64,000 nt of DNA from Virgibacillus halodenitrificans JCM 12304. GTDB lineage: Bacteria > Bacillota > Bacilli > Bacillales > Amphibacillaceae. The notes under the pieces were generated by a model. It was not told the DNA's origin, searched no databases, and saw nothing but the letters and a program-made list of their open reading frames with translations. Within the stretch, counting starts at the first letter, position 1. The number at the start of each line of letters is the position of its first letter. This document shows, piece after piece, positions 8,957 through 17,697 of this stretch. Position numbers and translations under genes: made by a program. The stretch covers positions 1 through 64,000 of the forward strand of contig NZ_BAZS01000018.1 of NCBI RefSeq assembly GCF_001310895.1, read 5' to 3'.

Positions 8957-10108
8957 TTATAGTTGTTGAATGTACACTTCTTGTGCGGCCTGAATTCCTC
9001 GACCTAATGTAATATCTTTTCCTATCTTTTTAATGCCGATTTCTATTAAACTAATGGATTGAAGCACGTCTGCAGGTGAGCAGTAACCCATATGACCAAC
9101 GCGAAAAATTTCTCCTTTTAGATGCTGCTGGCCACCGGCTACAGTCATTTTGAAATCCTGCTTAATTATATTTCTAAGATCCTCTGGATTGAAATCCTCT
9201 GGTTTTATGGCCGTAACTGTAGGGGAGGCGGCTGGGTCGCTTGTTAAAAGCGGAATATTCATTGCTTTAAATGCTGCTCTTGTCATATTCATCATTACTT
9301 GATGTCTCTGATATACCTTTTCTAACGTTTCACTCTCCAATAGTTGCAGCACTTGCTCTAAACCGAATAATAGAGACACTGCTGGAGTAAATGGTGTAGA
9401 ATTATTCTCTAGATTATCCCGGTATTTTTGCAGGTTAAAATAAAAACGGGGTTGTTTATTCTTTTCTATTACTTTCCACGCCCTGTTACTTGCAGCAATA
9501 AATGTAAGCCCGGGTGGCAGCATCATTGCTTTTTGAGATCCTGTTACGAGAACGTCAATGCCCCATTCGTCCATTTTGGTTTCCACTGCACCAACACATG
9601 ATACACCATCCACAATAAACAACGCATCTGAATTAGTATGTACTGTTTCGGCTATATCTTTAACCGGATTTAATACTCCCGTGGAGGTTTCACAATATGT
9701 TGCGAACACTGCTTTGATGGAAGGATGTTTTTTTAGTAATTCAGAAACTGCTTGAGCTTCTGCCGCATTACCCCAACGGACATCGTGTAGATGAGTAGTA
9801 ATATTATACTCTTGACAGATTTTGGCAAACCTCTCCCCAAATGCTCCAGTAATAATAACTAATACCTCATCCCCGGGCTGTACGGTATTTACTACAGCTG
9901 TTTCTAAACCTGCAGTTCCACTTCCTGCAAGTACCATTATTTCTTGCTTCGTACCAAATATTGGCTTTAATCTATGCTTGATGCTTTCTAAGAGAGATTT
10001 GGTTTCCTGATCCCTGTGCCCAATCATTGGTTGGTTCATTGCCCGATTCACAGAGGGGGGAATAGGTGTGGGTCCTGGTATTCTTAAAATTGTTTGTTCT
10101 GCAAGCAT
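8957..10108 (-). CDS. Class V PLP aminotransferase (PucG/serine-glyoxylate type), probable partner of SerA
   Basis: This 383-residue fold-type I PLP enzyme belongs to the group of alanine-glyoxylate, serine-pyruvate and PucG aminotransferases. It opens with RIPGPTPIPPSV and MIGHRDQE, typical of that group. The PLP lysine is in VTGSQKAMMLPPG near residue 195, preceded by the VDGVSCVGA strand with the cofactor-binding Asp. The gene directly precedes serA, so it may supply the phosphoserine transamination step (an inference from position). A glyoxylate-linked role is the alternative. The start has AAGGAG 11 bases upstream, and a strong promoter lies 92 bp upstream. Confidence 0.85.
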   Translation of the reverse strand: MLAEQTILRIPGPTPIPPSVNRAMNQPMIGHRDQETKSLLESIKHRLKPIFGTKQEIMVLAGSGTAGLETAVVNTVQPGDEVLVIITGAFGERFAKICQEYNITTHLHDVRWGNAAEAQAVSELLKKHPSIKAVFATYCETSTGVLNPVKDIAETVHTNSDALFIVDGVSCVGAVETKMDEWGIDVLVTGSQKAMMLPPGLTFIAASNRAWKVIEKNKQPRFYFNLQKYRDNLENNSTPFTPAVSLLFGLEQVLQLLESETLEKVYQRHQVMMNMTRAAFKAMNIPLLTSDPAASPTVTAIKPEDFNPEDLRNIIKQDFKMTVAGGQQHLKGEIFRVGHMGYCSPADVLQSISLIEIGIKKIGKDITLGRGIQAAQEVYIQQL

Positions 10109-10199
10109 ACTTATTATCGACTCCTTTTTGAAATCCGAACATTATTAGACTTTTAACCTTAAAAAGTTTGTTAATCATTATGTTGTGTAAATATTTAAA

Positions 10200-10227
10200 A
10201 TCATAGCAGAAATAAATATAATGTCAA
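10200..10227 (-). promoter_or_regulatory. Sigma-A promoter of the aminotransferase-serA operon
   Basis: On the minus strand, a perfect TTGACA (10227-10222), a 16-bp spacer and TATGAT (10205-10200) predict a start near 10193 and a leader of about 85 bases. No T-box or riboswitch fold was recognised in the leader. Confidence 0.75.
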
Positions 10228-10344
10228 TAAAATATATGAAATTTAGAATTTGTTTTTAAGATAGGGAGATTTTTAAAAGCTGTAGGAAAGGCAAATCAGT
10301 AGTAGGAGAAGGGGTTTTACACTTTAAGTACTTTTTTGAACAAT

Positions 10345-10372
10345 AAAAAAGGTGAACAATTTTATGTTCACC
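10345..10372 (-). terminator. Terminator of the stress-protein gene
   Basis: GGTGAACA pairs with TGTTCACC (7-8 bp, 7-base loop), with six T next on the minus strand. It lies 7 bp past the stop codon. Confidence 0.85.
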
Positions 10373-10378
10373 ATTTCA

Positions 10379-10813
10379 TTAATAGTCTCTTTTAATAGCA
10401 GATTCACTCATATTTGTATTATTTACCATTGGTTCATTCGTGGCATCATGCCCCATTTTTAAATCATTATTTGCAATTACAAGTACGCCACCATCTTCAA
10501 TTGCATCCACATATTCCTTGGCTTGTTTATCTGTTACAGCCGAATTTAACAGGCGGTCGTGTAAGTGCGGATGTGTTCCCGCATCATTTGAGAAGACACG
10601 TTTTACTTTGTCCATGAAAGTAGGTTCTTCCTCATCAGTCACACTACTTTCAACAGATACATCTGTTCTTTTGTCTAGCTCTTCGAAGTCATCAGAGTTG
10701 GCGAATACAGTAATGTTTTCAGATTTATAGCCTTTTAATTCTAAGTTGCTTACAAGTCTGATTACTTCATCATTTGCTTGGAAAGGACCAAAGACTTCCT
10801 TACCCATATGCAA
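10379..10813 (-). CDS. General stress protein of the YflT/GSP17M type
   Basis: This 144-residue cytosolic protein begins with a GSP17M-like segment (KEVFGPFQANDEVIRLVSNL) in which a short beta-alpha-beta fold is apparent. A charged middle and a C-terminal tail rich in Asn and Asp follow. Bacillus relatives are induced by sigma-B under general stress, but their biochemical role is not known. A good GGAGG site lies upstream of the ATG. It is monocistronic. No clear sigma-B promoter was confirmed in the 111-bp upstream gap. Confidence 0.75.
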   Translation of the reverse strand: MHMGKEVFGPFQANDEVIRLVSNLELKGYKSENITVFANSDDFEELDKRTDVSVESSVTDEEEPTFMDKVKRVFSNDAGTHPHLHDRLLNSAVTDKQAKEYVDAIEDGGVLVIANNDLKMGHDATNEPMVNNTNMSESAIKRDY

Positions 10814-10924
10814 CCTCCTTTTATAAGAAAAACTACCTATATAAGTAACTTCCCAGCACTAAGAGGTTTAAAACATGGGAGATCATAAAAATAGAATCTA
10901 TTTTTGGAAAAGAATAAAAATTTA

Positions 10925-12031
10925 CTAGTTCCAAATTTCTTTAGCAACCTCAACGATAAGTTTTAATTTTTCCCATTGCTGTTCTTCCGTTAGTTTATTA
11001 CCGTGATGGGTGGAAGCAAATCCACATTGTGGACTTAAGCAAATCTGTTCTAAGGGAACGTATTTAGCAGCATCCGTTATTCTTGCCTTGATTGCTTCTT
11101 TTTCCTCTAGATTTCCAAACTTGGAGGTGACTGCACCAATTACAACCTGTGCTCCCCCATTGGGAATATGTGCTAATGGCTGAAAGTTGCCAGATCGATC
11201 ATCATCGTATTCAAGAAAGAAGCCATTTACTTCTTCTTTTGCAAATAAAGTAGGAGCTATCTGTGCATAACTACCTTCAAATGCCCATGTCGATTTATAG
11301 TTACCCCGACAAAGGTGGGTGGTAATGGCAAGATCAGCAGGTTTTGCTTCCAATACACTATTGACAACGCGTAGTGCCAATTCTATTAATTGTTCTCTTG
11401 AATAATCTGGCTCATATGCGAAGAGGTCATCCACGTTTAGTCCAGCAATATAAACATCATCGAATTGAAGATACCGTACTCCAGCTTTATAGAATGCTGC
11501 CACGGCATCTTGATATGCTTTAATAATGTCATCAGCATATGTTTCTACATCAGGATAAACCTCAGGGTTACGAATACCAGCGTGGAATAGTTGGTTTGGA
11601 CTTGGAATGGTCTGTTTTGCTGTCGCACGCCCGTCTACAATGTTGTTAAATTCAATAAAATCCTGAATAAACGGATGATCTGGGTTGAAAGCTATTTTGC
11701 CTGTATTTCGTATATTGTATCGTTCTGTTTCTTCCCCCTGAAAATGGTAGCCTGACTCCGGTACAAATCCTTCTATTCCATCTAAATGCTCCAAGAAATC
11801 CAAGTGCCACCAGGAACGTCTGAATTCTCCATCCGTTACTACTTCAAGACCTATTTCAATCTGTTTATCTACTATTCTTTTAATTTCAGCTGTTTCTATT
11901 TCTCGGAGCTGACTAGCGGTAATAGTACTTTCTTTGAAATCATTTCTTGCTTTGTGCAATGTATCTGGCCGCAATAAACTTCCAACATGGTCGGCTTTAA
12001 ATGGTGCTTTCGTCAATGTAACAGTCATCAT
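10925..12031 (-). CDS. Cobalamin-independent methionine synthase-like protein (YxjG/YxjH family)
   Basis: This 368-residue protein matches the C-terminal catalytic half of MetE, as in the short B. subtilis YxjG and YxjH proteins. It opens FKADHVGSLLRPD, the usual start of this group. TDGEFRRSWWHLDF, LQFDDVYIAGLN, and the zinc-region motifs THLCRGN and SPQCGFAST are visible. It should transfer a methyl group to homocysteine; the methyl donor for the short form is not settled. It is the last gene of the SAM-riboswitch operon, following the cyclase and the homocysteine methyltransferase, and that setting supports a methionine role. Confidence 0.85.
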   Translation of the reverse strand: MMTVTLTKAPFKADHVGSLLRPDTLHKARNDFKESTITASQLREIETAEIKRIVDKQIEIGLEVVTDGEFRRSWWHLDFLEHLDGIEGFVPESGYHFQGEETERYNIRNTGKIAFNPDHPFIQDFIEFNNIVDGRATAKQTIPSPNQLFHAGIRNPEVYPDVETYADDIIKAYQDAVAAFYKAGVRYLQFDDVYIAGLNVDDLFAYEPDYSREQLIELALRVVNSVLEAKPADLAITTHLCRGNYKSTWAFEGSYAQIAPTLFAKEEVNGFFLEYDDDRSGNFQPLAHIPNGGAQVVIGAVTSKFGNLEEKEAIKARITDAAKYVPLEQICLSPQCGFASTHHGNKLTEEQQWEKLKLIVEVAKEIWN

Positions 12032-12072
12032 CTAATCCTTCTTTCTTCATTTGTCTTTTTTGTAACCTATTT

Positions 12073-12843
12073 CTAAGGCAGAATCGCAAAAGATCGTACT
12101 GGGAATCCAGAAGCTCCTTCTACTTTCGGTACAAAATTTAAAATTGCTGCTCCAGTGGGAGGGAGTTGGTCGAGATTCGTTAATAATTCTACTTGGAACG
12201 TGTCTTGATCAAGTACGTAATATTCACCAGCCAGTTTTCCTCGTTTTTTAAAATCGATAGCAGAATCAGTATCGAATGTCTCATGTCCAATGGCTTTTAT
12301 CTTTCTTTCCGTAAATAAAAATTTTAGAGCATCTAGTCCCCATCCAGGTGTGCGGTTATTACCATCTTCTCCTTTATTGTCAAAAGCTAGTTGATCTGGC
12401 CAACGTTTACTCCAATCTGTTCGTAAAGCTACAAATACATCGGATTCTATTTCCCCATGCTCCGCTTCAAAGTCGAGAATATCTTGAACACATAAAGTGA
12501 AATTAGGATCTAGTTGGGCTTCTTTTGATTTATTAATTACGATTAATGGTAGGACAAGTTCCTTTAAATCCAATTCATCAACATAACGCGAATTAGGTAC
12601 GAAGTGGATTGGAGCATCTATATGTGTTCCATACTGACCTGCAAAGCTAAATTGTTGAGCAAAAAATCCGTCGCTGTGATCAAATAATGTTTTAAATTCC
12701 GCACCATCAAACCCAGCGAAATGAGGGGAATTCGGTCCGAAAGTGTGAGTTAAGTCTATCCATTGCTTTTGTTTCAATAAATCAATTGCTTGCAATAATT
12801 CGTTTTTTTCTTGGTGTACTAACTCATTTGTCATTACAATCAC
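12073..12843 (-). CDS. Cyclase-family metal-dependent hydrolase
   Basis: This 256-residue protein of the PF04199 cyclase family includes kynurenine formamidase and isatin hydrolase relatives. The metal-binding signature appears as YGTHIDAPIHF near residue 93 (HxxxDxxxH), and WIDLTHTFGPNSPHF near the start matches the family's substrate-side segment. It would hydrolyse an amide or related bond using a divalent metal. The substrate is unknown. It lies between two homocysteine methyltransferase-type genes, 19 bp after one and 41 bp before the other, so it should be under the same SAM riboswitch. Such regulation is unusual for this family. Confidence 0.8.
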   Translation of the reverse strand: MIVMTNELVHQEKNELLQAIDLLKQKQWIDLTHTFGPNSPHFAGFDGAEFKTLFDHSDGFFAQQFSFAGQYGTHIDAPIHFVPNSRYVDELDLKELVLPLIVINKSKEAQLDPNFTLCVQDILDFEAEHGEIESDVFVALRTDWSKRWPDQLAFDNKGEDGNNRTPGWGLDALKFLFTERKIKAIGHETFDTDSAIDFKKRGKLAGEYYVLDQDTFQVELLTNLDQLPPTGAAILNFVPKVEGASGFPVRSFAILP

Positions 12844-12862
12844 CTCTTTAATTGAAAGTTTA

Positions 12863-13912
12863 TTAAGCTTTTAAACGATAACTTAAATTATGCTGCTTTA
12901 ATGTTTTGTCTTTGCCAAACAAAAAGTGCTTTTCCATATCAGGTGAGTATTTGGAGTTAATGGTTTCAACACCGACTGCTTCTGCAACAGCTCGAAGCAT
13001 TGCCGGAGATGCACCACAACATAAGCCAATATAATTAACGCCCAGATCGTTTGCTTCCTTCGCCCATTCTGCCAACTCATAACGGTTATGATAAAGTGGA
13101 TCTAAAGCTGTTGGGAATGTGGTCTCTAAAGGCAAATGACAGCTACAGCCCCCATCTGGCAAGTTAAAAAAGGTTGGATGTTCTTCTGAAGTACGGTATG
13201 GAATTGGCAATGCTCCAACATAGCCATCTACATTTTTTCTGATATCAACTATATATGGTTGCATAGTGTGTGGCCCACGGAAACAGTTCATTCCTACAAC
13301 CAATGCCCCTTTTTCGGAAAGAAGTCGGCATGCTTCTTCTACGGTATACCCATCACGGAGAATGTTTTCGCCCATTAAACCGAATGTAATAACAGCAGGC
13401 AAGCCTTGCTTTTTAATTTCCTCTAAAGCAATCAGAGCTTCTTCATAATAGTAGAAAGTTTCCCCGTTAACGAAATCTACACCTTCTTCTTTGCACCATT
13501 GAACCATTTCTGCAAATATTTCCCGAACCTTTTCTTTTGATTCAAGGTCATTCTGGTCAAATAAGTTTGTATTGGAGATATTTCCTCCTACCAGCGCTTC
13601 TTCGATTGGATGCTCCTTGGCTACTTCTTTAGCAAGACGGATTGCATTTCTGTTTAATGGTTCCAGTAAATCTTCCTTACCGATAATTCGCATCTTTTCT
13701 CGGTGGGCATTGTATGTAAATGCCAAGACAATGTCAGAACCTGCATTCATATAGTCGCGATAAGCCTGTTTTAAAGCTTCTGGGTGGTCCAAGGCGACTT
13801 CCGGAACAAAAGAGCCAGCCTGTAAATACCCTCTTCTTTCCAGTTCAAATAAGTAACCTTCACCAGCAATGACTGTCCCATCTTGTAGACGTTGTTCTAA
13901 ACTTCTTTTCAT
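12863..13912 (-). CDS. Homocysteine S-methyltransferase family protein
   Basis: This 349-residue zinc-dependent methyltransferase of the BHMT/MmuM/MetH N-terminal type moves a methyl group to homocysteine, giving methionine. The zinc ligands are visible as GMNCFRGP near residue 208 and IGLCCGASP near residue 296. FVNGETFYYYEEA is also family-typical. The donor (S-methylmethionine, betaine or other) cannot be read from sequence. GAGGAGG lies upstream of the ATG. It is the first gene after the S-box leader and leads a three-gene operon with a cyclase and a YxjG/H-type methionine synthase. Confidence 0.85.
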   Translation of the reverse strand: MKRSLEQRLQDGTVIAGEGYLFELERRGYLQAGSFVPEVALDHPEALKQAYRDYMNAGSDIVLAFTYNAHREKMRIIGKEDLLEPLNRNAIRLAKEVAKEHPIEEALVGGNISNTNLFDQNDLESKEKVREIFAEMVQWCKEEGVDFVNGETFYYYEEALIALEEIKKQGLPAVITFGLMGENILRDGYTVEEACRLLSEKGALVVGMNCFRGPHTMQPYIVDIRKNVDGYVGALPIPYRTSEEHPTFFNLPDGGCSCHLPLETTFPTALDPLYHNRYELAEWAKEANDLGVNYIGLCCGASPAMLRAVAEAVGVETINSKYSPDMEKHFLFGKDKTLKQHNLSYRLKA

Positions 13913-13941
13913 TTTGTTTCCTCCTCTTTTTATTATGTGAA

Positions 13942-13975
13942 CAGAAAAAGCCCCTTCTAAAAATAAGAAGAGGCT
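13942..13975 (-). terminator. Riboswitch-controlled terminator
   Basis: On the minus strand AGCCTCTTCT pairs with AGAAGGGGCT, followed by TTTTTCTG. It lies between the S-box aptamer and the first gene and is the expected off-state expression platform. Confidence 0.85.
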
Positions 13976-13999
13976 GTTGTCACCAAAATATTGTTTCTC

Positions 14000-14105
14000 C
14001 TCTTATCTTCAAGCATGTAATATGCTTCTGGAATTGGCACAGTACTTTGCTAAGTCTGTTGCCGAGGCTTCAAAGGGCCAGTCCCTCCACCTCTCTGGAT
14101 AAGAA
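14000..14105 (-). promoter_or_regulatory. SAM-I (S-box) riboswitch aptamer
   Basis: On the minus strand the RNA starts CTTATCCAGAGAGGTGGAGG and continues with the conserved CTGGCCC, GAAGCC and CGGCAACAG blocks. It closes with GATAAG, which pairs with the 5' CTTATC as helix P1. These are the core blocks of the S-box family. High SAM should stabilise P1 and allow the downstream terminator to form, shutting off the methionine operon. Confidence 0.96.
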
Positions 14106-14135
14106 TTCTAACTATTCAATTTGATATTAAGTAAT

Positions 14136-14164
14136 AACATACAGGAGCAAGAATGGATTGTCAA
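14136..14164 (-). promoter_or_regulatory. Sigma-A promoter of the S-box operon
   Basis: On the minus strand, a perfect TTGACA (14164-14159), a 17-bp spacer and TATGTT (14141-14136) predict a start near 14129, about 25 bases before the aptamer. Confidence 0.8.
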
Positions 14165-14307
14165 GTGGATAATTGAAAATTCATATCTTTCACTAAACGA
14201 TATTCAATTAACAAAAATCTATTATATATAGTAGTTTCTTTCATGCACCCGCATAATAGTTTAAAATAATACTAGGAATACTAAATTAATAAGCAGGAGA
14301 TTATCGA

Positions 14308-15006
14308 ATGTTCAAAAACTCAGAGAAATTTTTAACAGCATTTAATCGAATTGAAAAAGAGTTAAGGTCCATGATGATTAACAAAAAAGATTTAGGATTT
14401 TCTAAAATGGTTAAAATACTGAGGAATTCCAATTCTTTGGTAAAACGTTACAGCGAGGACCTATTGGAATTTGCTGAACTGCGAAACGCAATTGTACATA
14501 ATAAAGTGGAGCTTACCCATGCAATAGCAGAACCACATGATTCGATCGTTGATAAAATAGAAACAATCCAAGAAGAGCTTGCACATCCAAAAAAAGTTAT
14601 TCCCTTATTCAACAAGAAAGTACATTATTTTGATGAACAGGATTCTTTAGCAGATATGCTACACATCATTCATGAGAAAGGGCATACCAAATTTCCAGTA
14701 TACGCTAATCAAACGTTTATGGGTTTACTTACACAGAAAGGAATTACAAATTGGCTTGCAGAAAATAATGGAGAGGGTAGTTTCTCTTTCAACGATATTT
14801 TATTGAAGGATGTGCTCCCATTCGAAGAAAAAGATAATGTGCTATTTATTTCAGCTTCAACCTCCATCTATGCAGCAGTTGAACTCTACAAGGAATATGC
14901 ATCAAAGGGAAAACGGCTTGAAGCTTTGTTAATAACTAGAAATGGATCGCAGGAAGAAAAACTAGCAGGGATTATCACTACCTCTGATATTCTTGAAATT
15001 CCATAA
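14308..15006 (+). CDS. CBS-domain protein
   Basis: This 232-residue cytosolic protein has an N-terminal helical region (about 1-90) that includes RNAIVHN, reminiscent of the HEPN-like or MNT-partner helical fold. A pair of CBS motifs follows (about 95-165 and 168-232), with KGHTKFPVY and GIITTSDIL. CBS pairs usually bind adenine nucleotides and regulate an attached or partner activity, but no catalytic domain is present. AGGAG precedes the ATG. A gap of 81 bp separates it from the RDD gene; it may be transcribed alone or lead the following group. Its target is unknown. Confidence 0.75.
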   Translation: MFKNSEKFLTAFNRIEKELRSMMINKKDLGFSKMVKILRNSNSLVKRYSEDLLEFAELRNAIVHNKVELTHAIAEPHDSIVDKIETIQEELAHPKKVIPLFNKKVHYFDEQDSLADMLHIIHEKGHTKFPVYANQTFMGLLTQKGITNWLAENNGEGSFSFNDILLKDVLPFEEKDNVLFISASTSIYAAVELYKEYASKGKRLEALLITRNGSQEEKLAGIITTSDILEIP

Positions 15007-15087
15007 ATCTGAAGTGGAAGAAAAATGGAAACCTTTTTCTTCTCTTATCGTATAGAAAAGTAAATGAAAAATGCAAGGAGGCACAAC

Positions 15088-15513
15088 ATGGACAATTATA
15101 AACCAGCAGGATTTTGGATACGGTTTTTAGCAAATTTTGTTGATGGAATTATTATTTCCTTAATGGCACTAATTATCGCGGTCATTATAGGTGATCAGAC
15201 ATTCTTCCAAGGAGGAAGCTCGGAGGACTCCATATCGGAAGGGATATCAAGTCTATTATACTCCGTAGTATTCATTATAATATTTACGGCAAGCAAGTTT
15301 CGTGGTTCTCCTGGAAAGATGGTTTGTAAAATACAAGTCTTAAATAAAGATATGACACAAATTAGTATATTGAAATCTGTTGGAAGATATTTTTCTTATA
15401 TTCTCTCGGCTATTCCGTTTATGCTTGGCTTTATTGTTGCAGGTTTTACGGAAAATAAAAAAGCTCTACATGATGTCATTTGTGGCACGAGGGTAGTGTA
15501 CAGAAATAAATAA
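15088..15513 (+). CDS. RDD-family membrane protein
   Basis: This 141-residue integral membrane protein opens with YKPAGFWIRFLANFVDGI, the RDD signature (aromatic, Arg and Asp at the first membrane segment). About three hydrophobic segments follow, ending VAGFTENKKALHDVICGTRV, which fits the conserved LHD...T.V end. The ATG at 15088 is chosen over an in-frame ATG at 15064 because AAGGAGG lies 8 bases upstream of it. RDD proteins have no single established function; some have been linked to ion or solute transport. A second RDD gene lies 1.7 kb downstream. Confidence 0.8.
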   Translation: MDNYKPAGFWIRFLANFVDGIIISLMALIIAVIIGDQTFFQGGSSEDSISEGISSLLYSVVFIIIFTASKFRGSPGKMVCKIQVLNKDMTQISILKSVGRYFSYILSAIPFMLGFIVAGFTENKKALHDVICGTRVVYRNK

Positions 15514-15557
15514 TTCAGATACCAGTGTAAATATTTATAATGGGGGACAGCTATTAT

Positions 15558-16169
15558 ATGAATTTCGTATCCATAGATTTTGAAACAGCTAATGAGAAGC
15601 GACACAGTCCTTGCGCAGTAGGTCTAGTAGTTGCTAATGAACACAAAATAATTGATGAATTTTATAGTTTGATTAATCCTATGATGTCTTTTAGCGGATT
15701 TAATATTGGTATTCATGGGATAACTGAAAATGATGTTCAAGAAGCACCGACATTTGCTGAATTGTGGCCACAATTAAATAATTACTTATCCAACAATTTG
15801 GTTATTGCACATAATGCAAGTTTTGATATGAGTGTAATTCGAAATACATTAGATTATTTTCAACTGCCATATCCAGAAATGGAATACCTTTGTACAGTGA
15901 ATATTTCTAAAAAAATCTGGCCACACTTACAAAATCATAAACTGAATACACTAGCTAGCCATCATAAGATTAACTTTGAACATCACCACGCACTAGAAGA
16001 CGCTCGTGTAGCTGCCAAAGTTTTTATGAAGGCACTTGATGAACGAAAAGCTGATTCGTTTGATAGTTTCTTAAAAATATGCCAAATGAGAAAAGGGAAG
16101 ATTTACGAAAGAGGATATGTTGCACCTAAATCTATTTCATCAAAGAAAAAAAGAAGGCTATATTTATAA
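15558..16169 (+). CDS. DEDDh 3'-5' exonuclease (DnaQ/PolC-epsilon type)
   Basis: This is a 203-residue nuclease with all three exonuclease motifs. FVSIDFETAN at the N-terminus carries the Asp-x-Glu of ExoI. AHNASFDMSV near residue 85 is ExoII. HHALEDARVA near residue 147 carries the His-x4-Asp of ExoIII. It should remove nucleotides from 3' ends of DNA or RNA using two metal ions. The ATG at 15558 fits GGGGGACA upstream better than the ATG at 15540. A basic tail ends the protein. It is 14 bp upstream of sppA and is probably cotranscribed with it. The biological substrate is not known. Confidence 0.88.
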   Translation: MNFVSIDFETANEKRHSPCAVGLVVANEHKIIDEFYSLINPMMSFSGFNIGIHGITENDVQEAPTFAELWPQLNNYLSNNLVIAHNASFDMSVIRNTLDYFQLPYPEMEYLCTVNISKKIWPHLQNHKLNTLASHHKINFEHHHALEDARVAAKVFMKALDERKADSFDSFLKICQMRKGKIYERGYVAPKSISSKKKRRLYL

Positions 16170-16183
16170 AAGGAGGTTTATAA

Positions 16184-17179
16184 ATGAATAACAAAAGATG
16201 GTTTGCACTTGTTATTGCGATAGGATTGTTTGTTATATCCATTGTCGTGCAGTTATCTACAAGTGTTGCGACAGCCAATTTTGATCAAATGTTTAATTTT
16301 GAAGATAATCAACTATCTGAAACAGTAATAGAAGAAGGAGCAGTAGATAAGAAAATAGCTGTCCTGCATTTAGAAGGTGTGATTCAGGATGCTTCCGGAG
16401 GTTCTCTAATAAATGCGAACGTATATAATCACAAGCGCTTTCTGGATACGCTAGACCAAGCAGGAGAGGATTCGTCCGTAAAAGGAATCATTATCCGGGT
16501 TAATTCCCCTGGCGGTGGTGTTGTAGAAAGTGCTGAAATCCACGATAAAATCGTAGATATTCAAAATACATATCAAAAGCCTGTGTATGTATCAATGGGA
16601 AATACAGCTGCTTCTGGGGGCTATTATATCTCGGCTCCTGCTGATAAGATTGTCGCTCATCCTGCTACATTAACCGGTTCTATCGGTGTTATTATGGAAA
16701 GTTTTAACTTTGCTGAATTTGCGGAAGAACATGGGATTAATTTCAATACAATTAAAAGTGGGAAATACAAGGACATCATGTCTTCCAGTAGAAAAATGAC
16801 AGACGATGAGCGTGACATTCTTCAAACTATGATCGATGACTTATATGGTGACTTTGTTGACGTTATAGTGGAAGGTAGAGAAATGAAAGAACAGAGGGTA
16901 AGGGAAATTGGAGACGGTCGTGTTTATACAGGATCCCAAGCGAAAGAGATTAATCTCGTGGATGATTTGGGGACATTGGACGACACGATTGCTTTGATGA
17001 AAAAAGACAATCAACTTGGTAAAGCGTCTGTTATTGAATATGAAAAAGGTTTACCTTTTAACCAACTCTTAAGTGGAACAATGCAAAATATGCTTGGTAC
17101 AGAAAAAGATCTTTTCGGAATACAGGAATTCCTAAGACAATCCAATGGGCCAAGAGCAATGTATTTATATTCGGAATAA
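16184..17179 (+). CDS. sppA: Signal peptide peptidase SppA
   Basis: This 331-residue membrane-anchored serine protease has the short Bacillus form. One N-terminal transmembrane helix (residues 7-25) is followed by an extracytoplasmic S49 protease domain. The glycine-rich NSPGGGVVESAEI precedes the nucleophile serine in NTAASGGYYISAPAD, and the general base lysine is in IKSGKYKDI near residue 195. It degrades leftover signal peptides in the membrane; in B. subtilis it is also tied to lantibiotic resistance with YteJ. An RDD (YteJ-like) gene follows 15 bp downstream, as in B. subtilis. AAAGGAGG precedes the ATG. Confidence 0.95.
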   Translation: MNNKRWFALVIAIGLFVISIVVQLSTSVATANFDQMFNFEDNQLSETVIEEGAVDKKIAVLHLEGVIQDASGGSLINANVYNHKRFLDTLDQAGEDSSVKGIIIRVNSPGGGVVESAEIHDKIVDIQNTYQKPVYVSMGNTAASGGYYISAPADKIVAHPATLTGSIGVIMESFNFAEFAEEHGINFNTIKSGKYKDIMSSSRKMTDDERDILQTMIDDLYGDFVDVIVEGREMKEQRVREIGDGRVYTGSQAKEINLVDDLGTLDDTIALMKKDNQLGKASVIEYEKGLPFNQLLSGTMQNMLGTEKDLFGIQEFLRQSNGPRAMYLYSE

Positions 17180-17194
17180 GGAGGTGCAGTCGTA

Positions 17195-17650
17195 ATGGAA
17201 GAGGCAAACGAATTCTCTTTGACTGATCAACCAGTTGTTAGATATGCTGGTTTTTGGATGCGTTTCTGGGCATATCTGGCAGATCTTCTCATTATTTTTA
17301 GTGTGACTGGCATCCTGCTTAGTCCATTCAAGTTTTTTGAAGGAGCTCCCTTTGATATTGGATTTTGGACAGTGACAGGTATTTTAGGTTCGCTGATTTT
17401 TTATCTTTATTTCTTGTTGATGACCAAATTTTATAACCAAACATTGGGAAAAATGATCTTTGGTCTCAAAGTCGTACGAGAGGATCAAAAACAGCTCTTA
17501 TGGAGTGATCTTTTATTTAGAGAGGTAGTCGGAAGGTTTCTGCATCGTGTATTCTTTTTCACGTTTTTGCTTTATATTGTCGTAGCATTTTCTCCTGAAA
17601 AGCAGGGAGTGCATGACAGAATTGGAAATACAAGAGTAATTATTGAATAA
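17195..17650 (+). CDS. yteJ: RDD-family membrane protein, YteJ-like
   Basis: This 151-residue membrane protein carries the RDD signature in YAGFWMRFWAYLADLLII, then three hydrophobic segments and an ending VHDRIGNTRVI typical of the family. In B. subtilis the gene after sppA is yteJ, whose product inhibits SppA; the same order here supports that assignment. AAGGAGG lies upstream of the ATG. It is the last gene before a terminator. The assignment rests on family plus position, because RDD proteins are poorly conserved outside the signature. Confidence 0.82.
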   Translation: MEEANEFSLTDQPVVRYAGFWMRFWAYLADLLIIFSVTGILLSPFKFFEGAPFDIGFWTVTGILGSLIFYLYFLLMTKFYNQTLGKMIFGLKVVREDQKQLLWSDLLFREVVGRFLHRVFFFTFLLYIVVAFSPEKQGVHDRIGNTRVIIE

Positions 17651-17665
17651 TAAATAAGACCAAAT

Positions 17666-17697
17666 AAAGGTAGTCTGCGAAGACTGCCTTTTGTTTT
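17666..17697 (+). terminator. Terminator of the sppA-yteJ unit
   Basis: AAAGGTAGTC pairs with GACTGCCTTT (one mismatch), followed by TTGTTTTG. Confidence 0.75.

Noticed and set aside
10109-10199. T-box or serine riboswitch in the leader of the aminotransferase-serA operon
   Set aside because: No T-box sequence (TGGNACCGCG type) or terminator pair was seen in the roughly 85-base leader.
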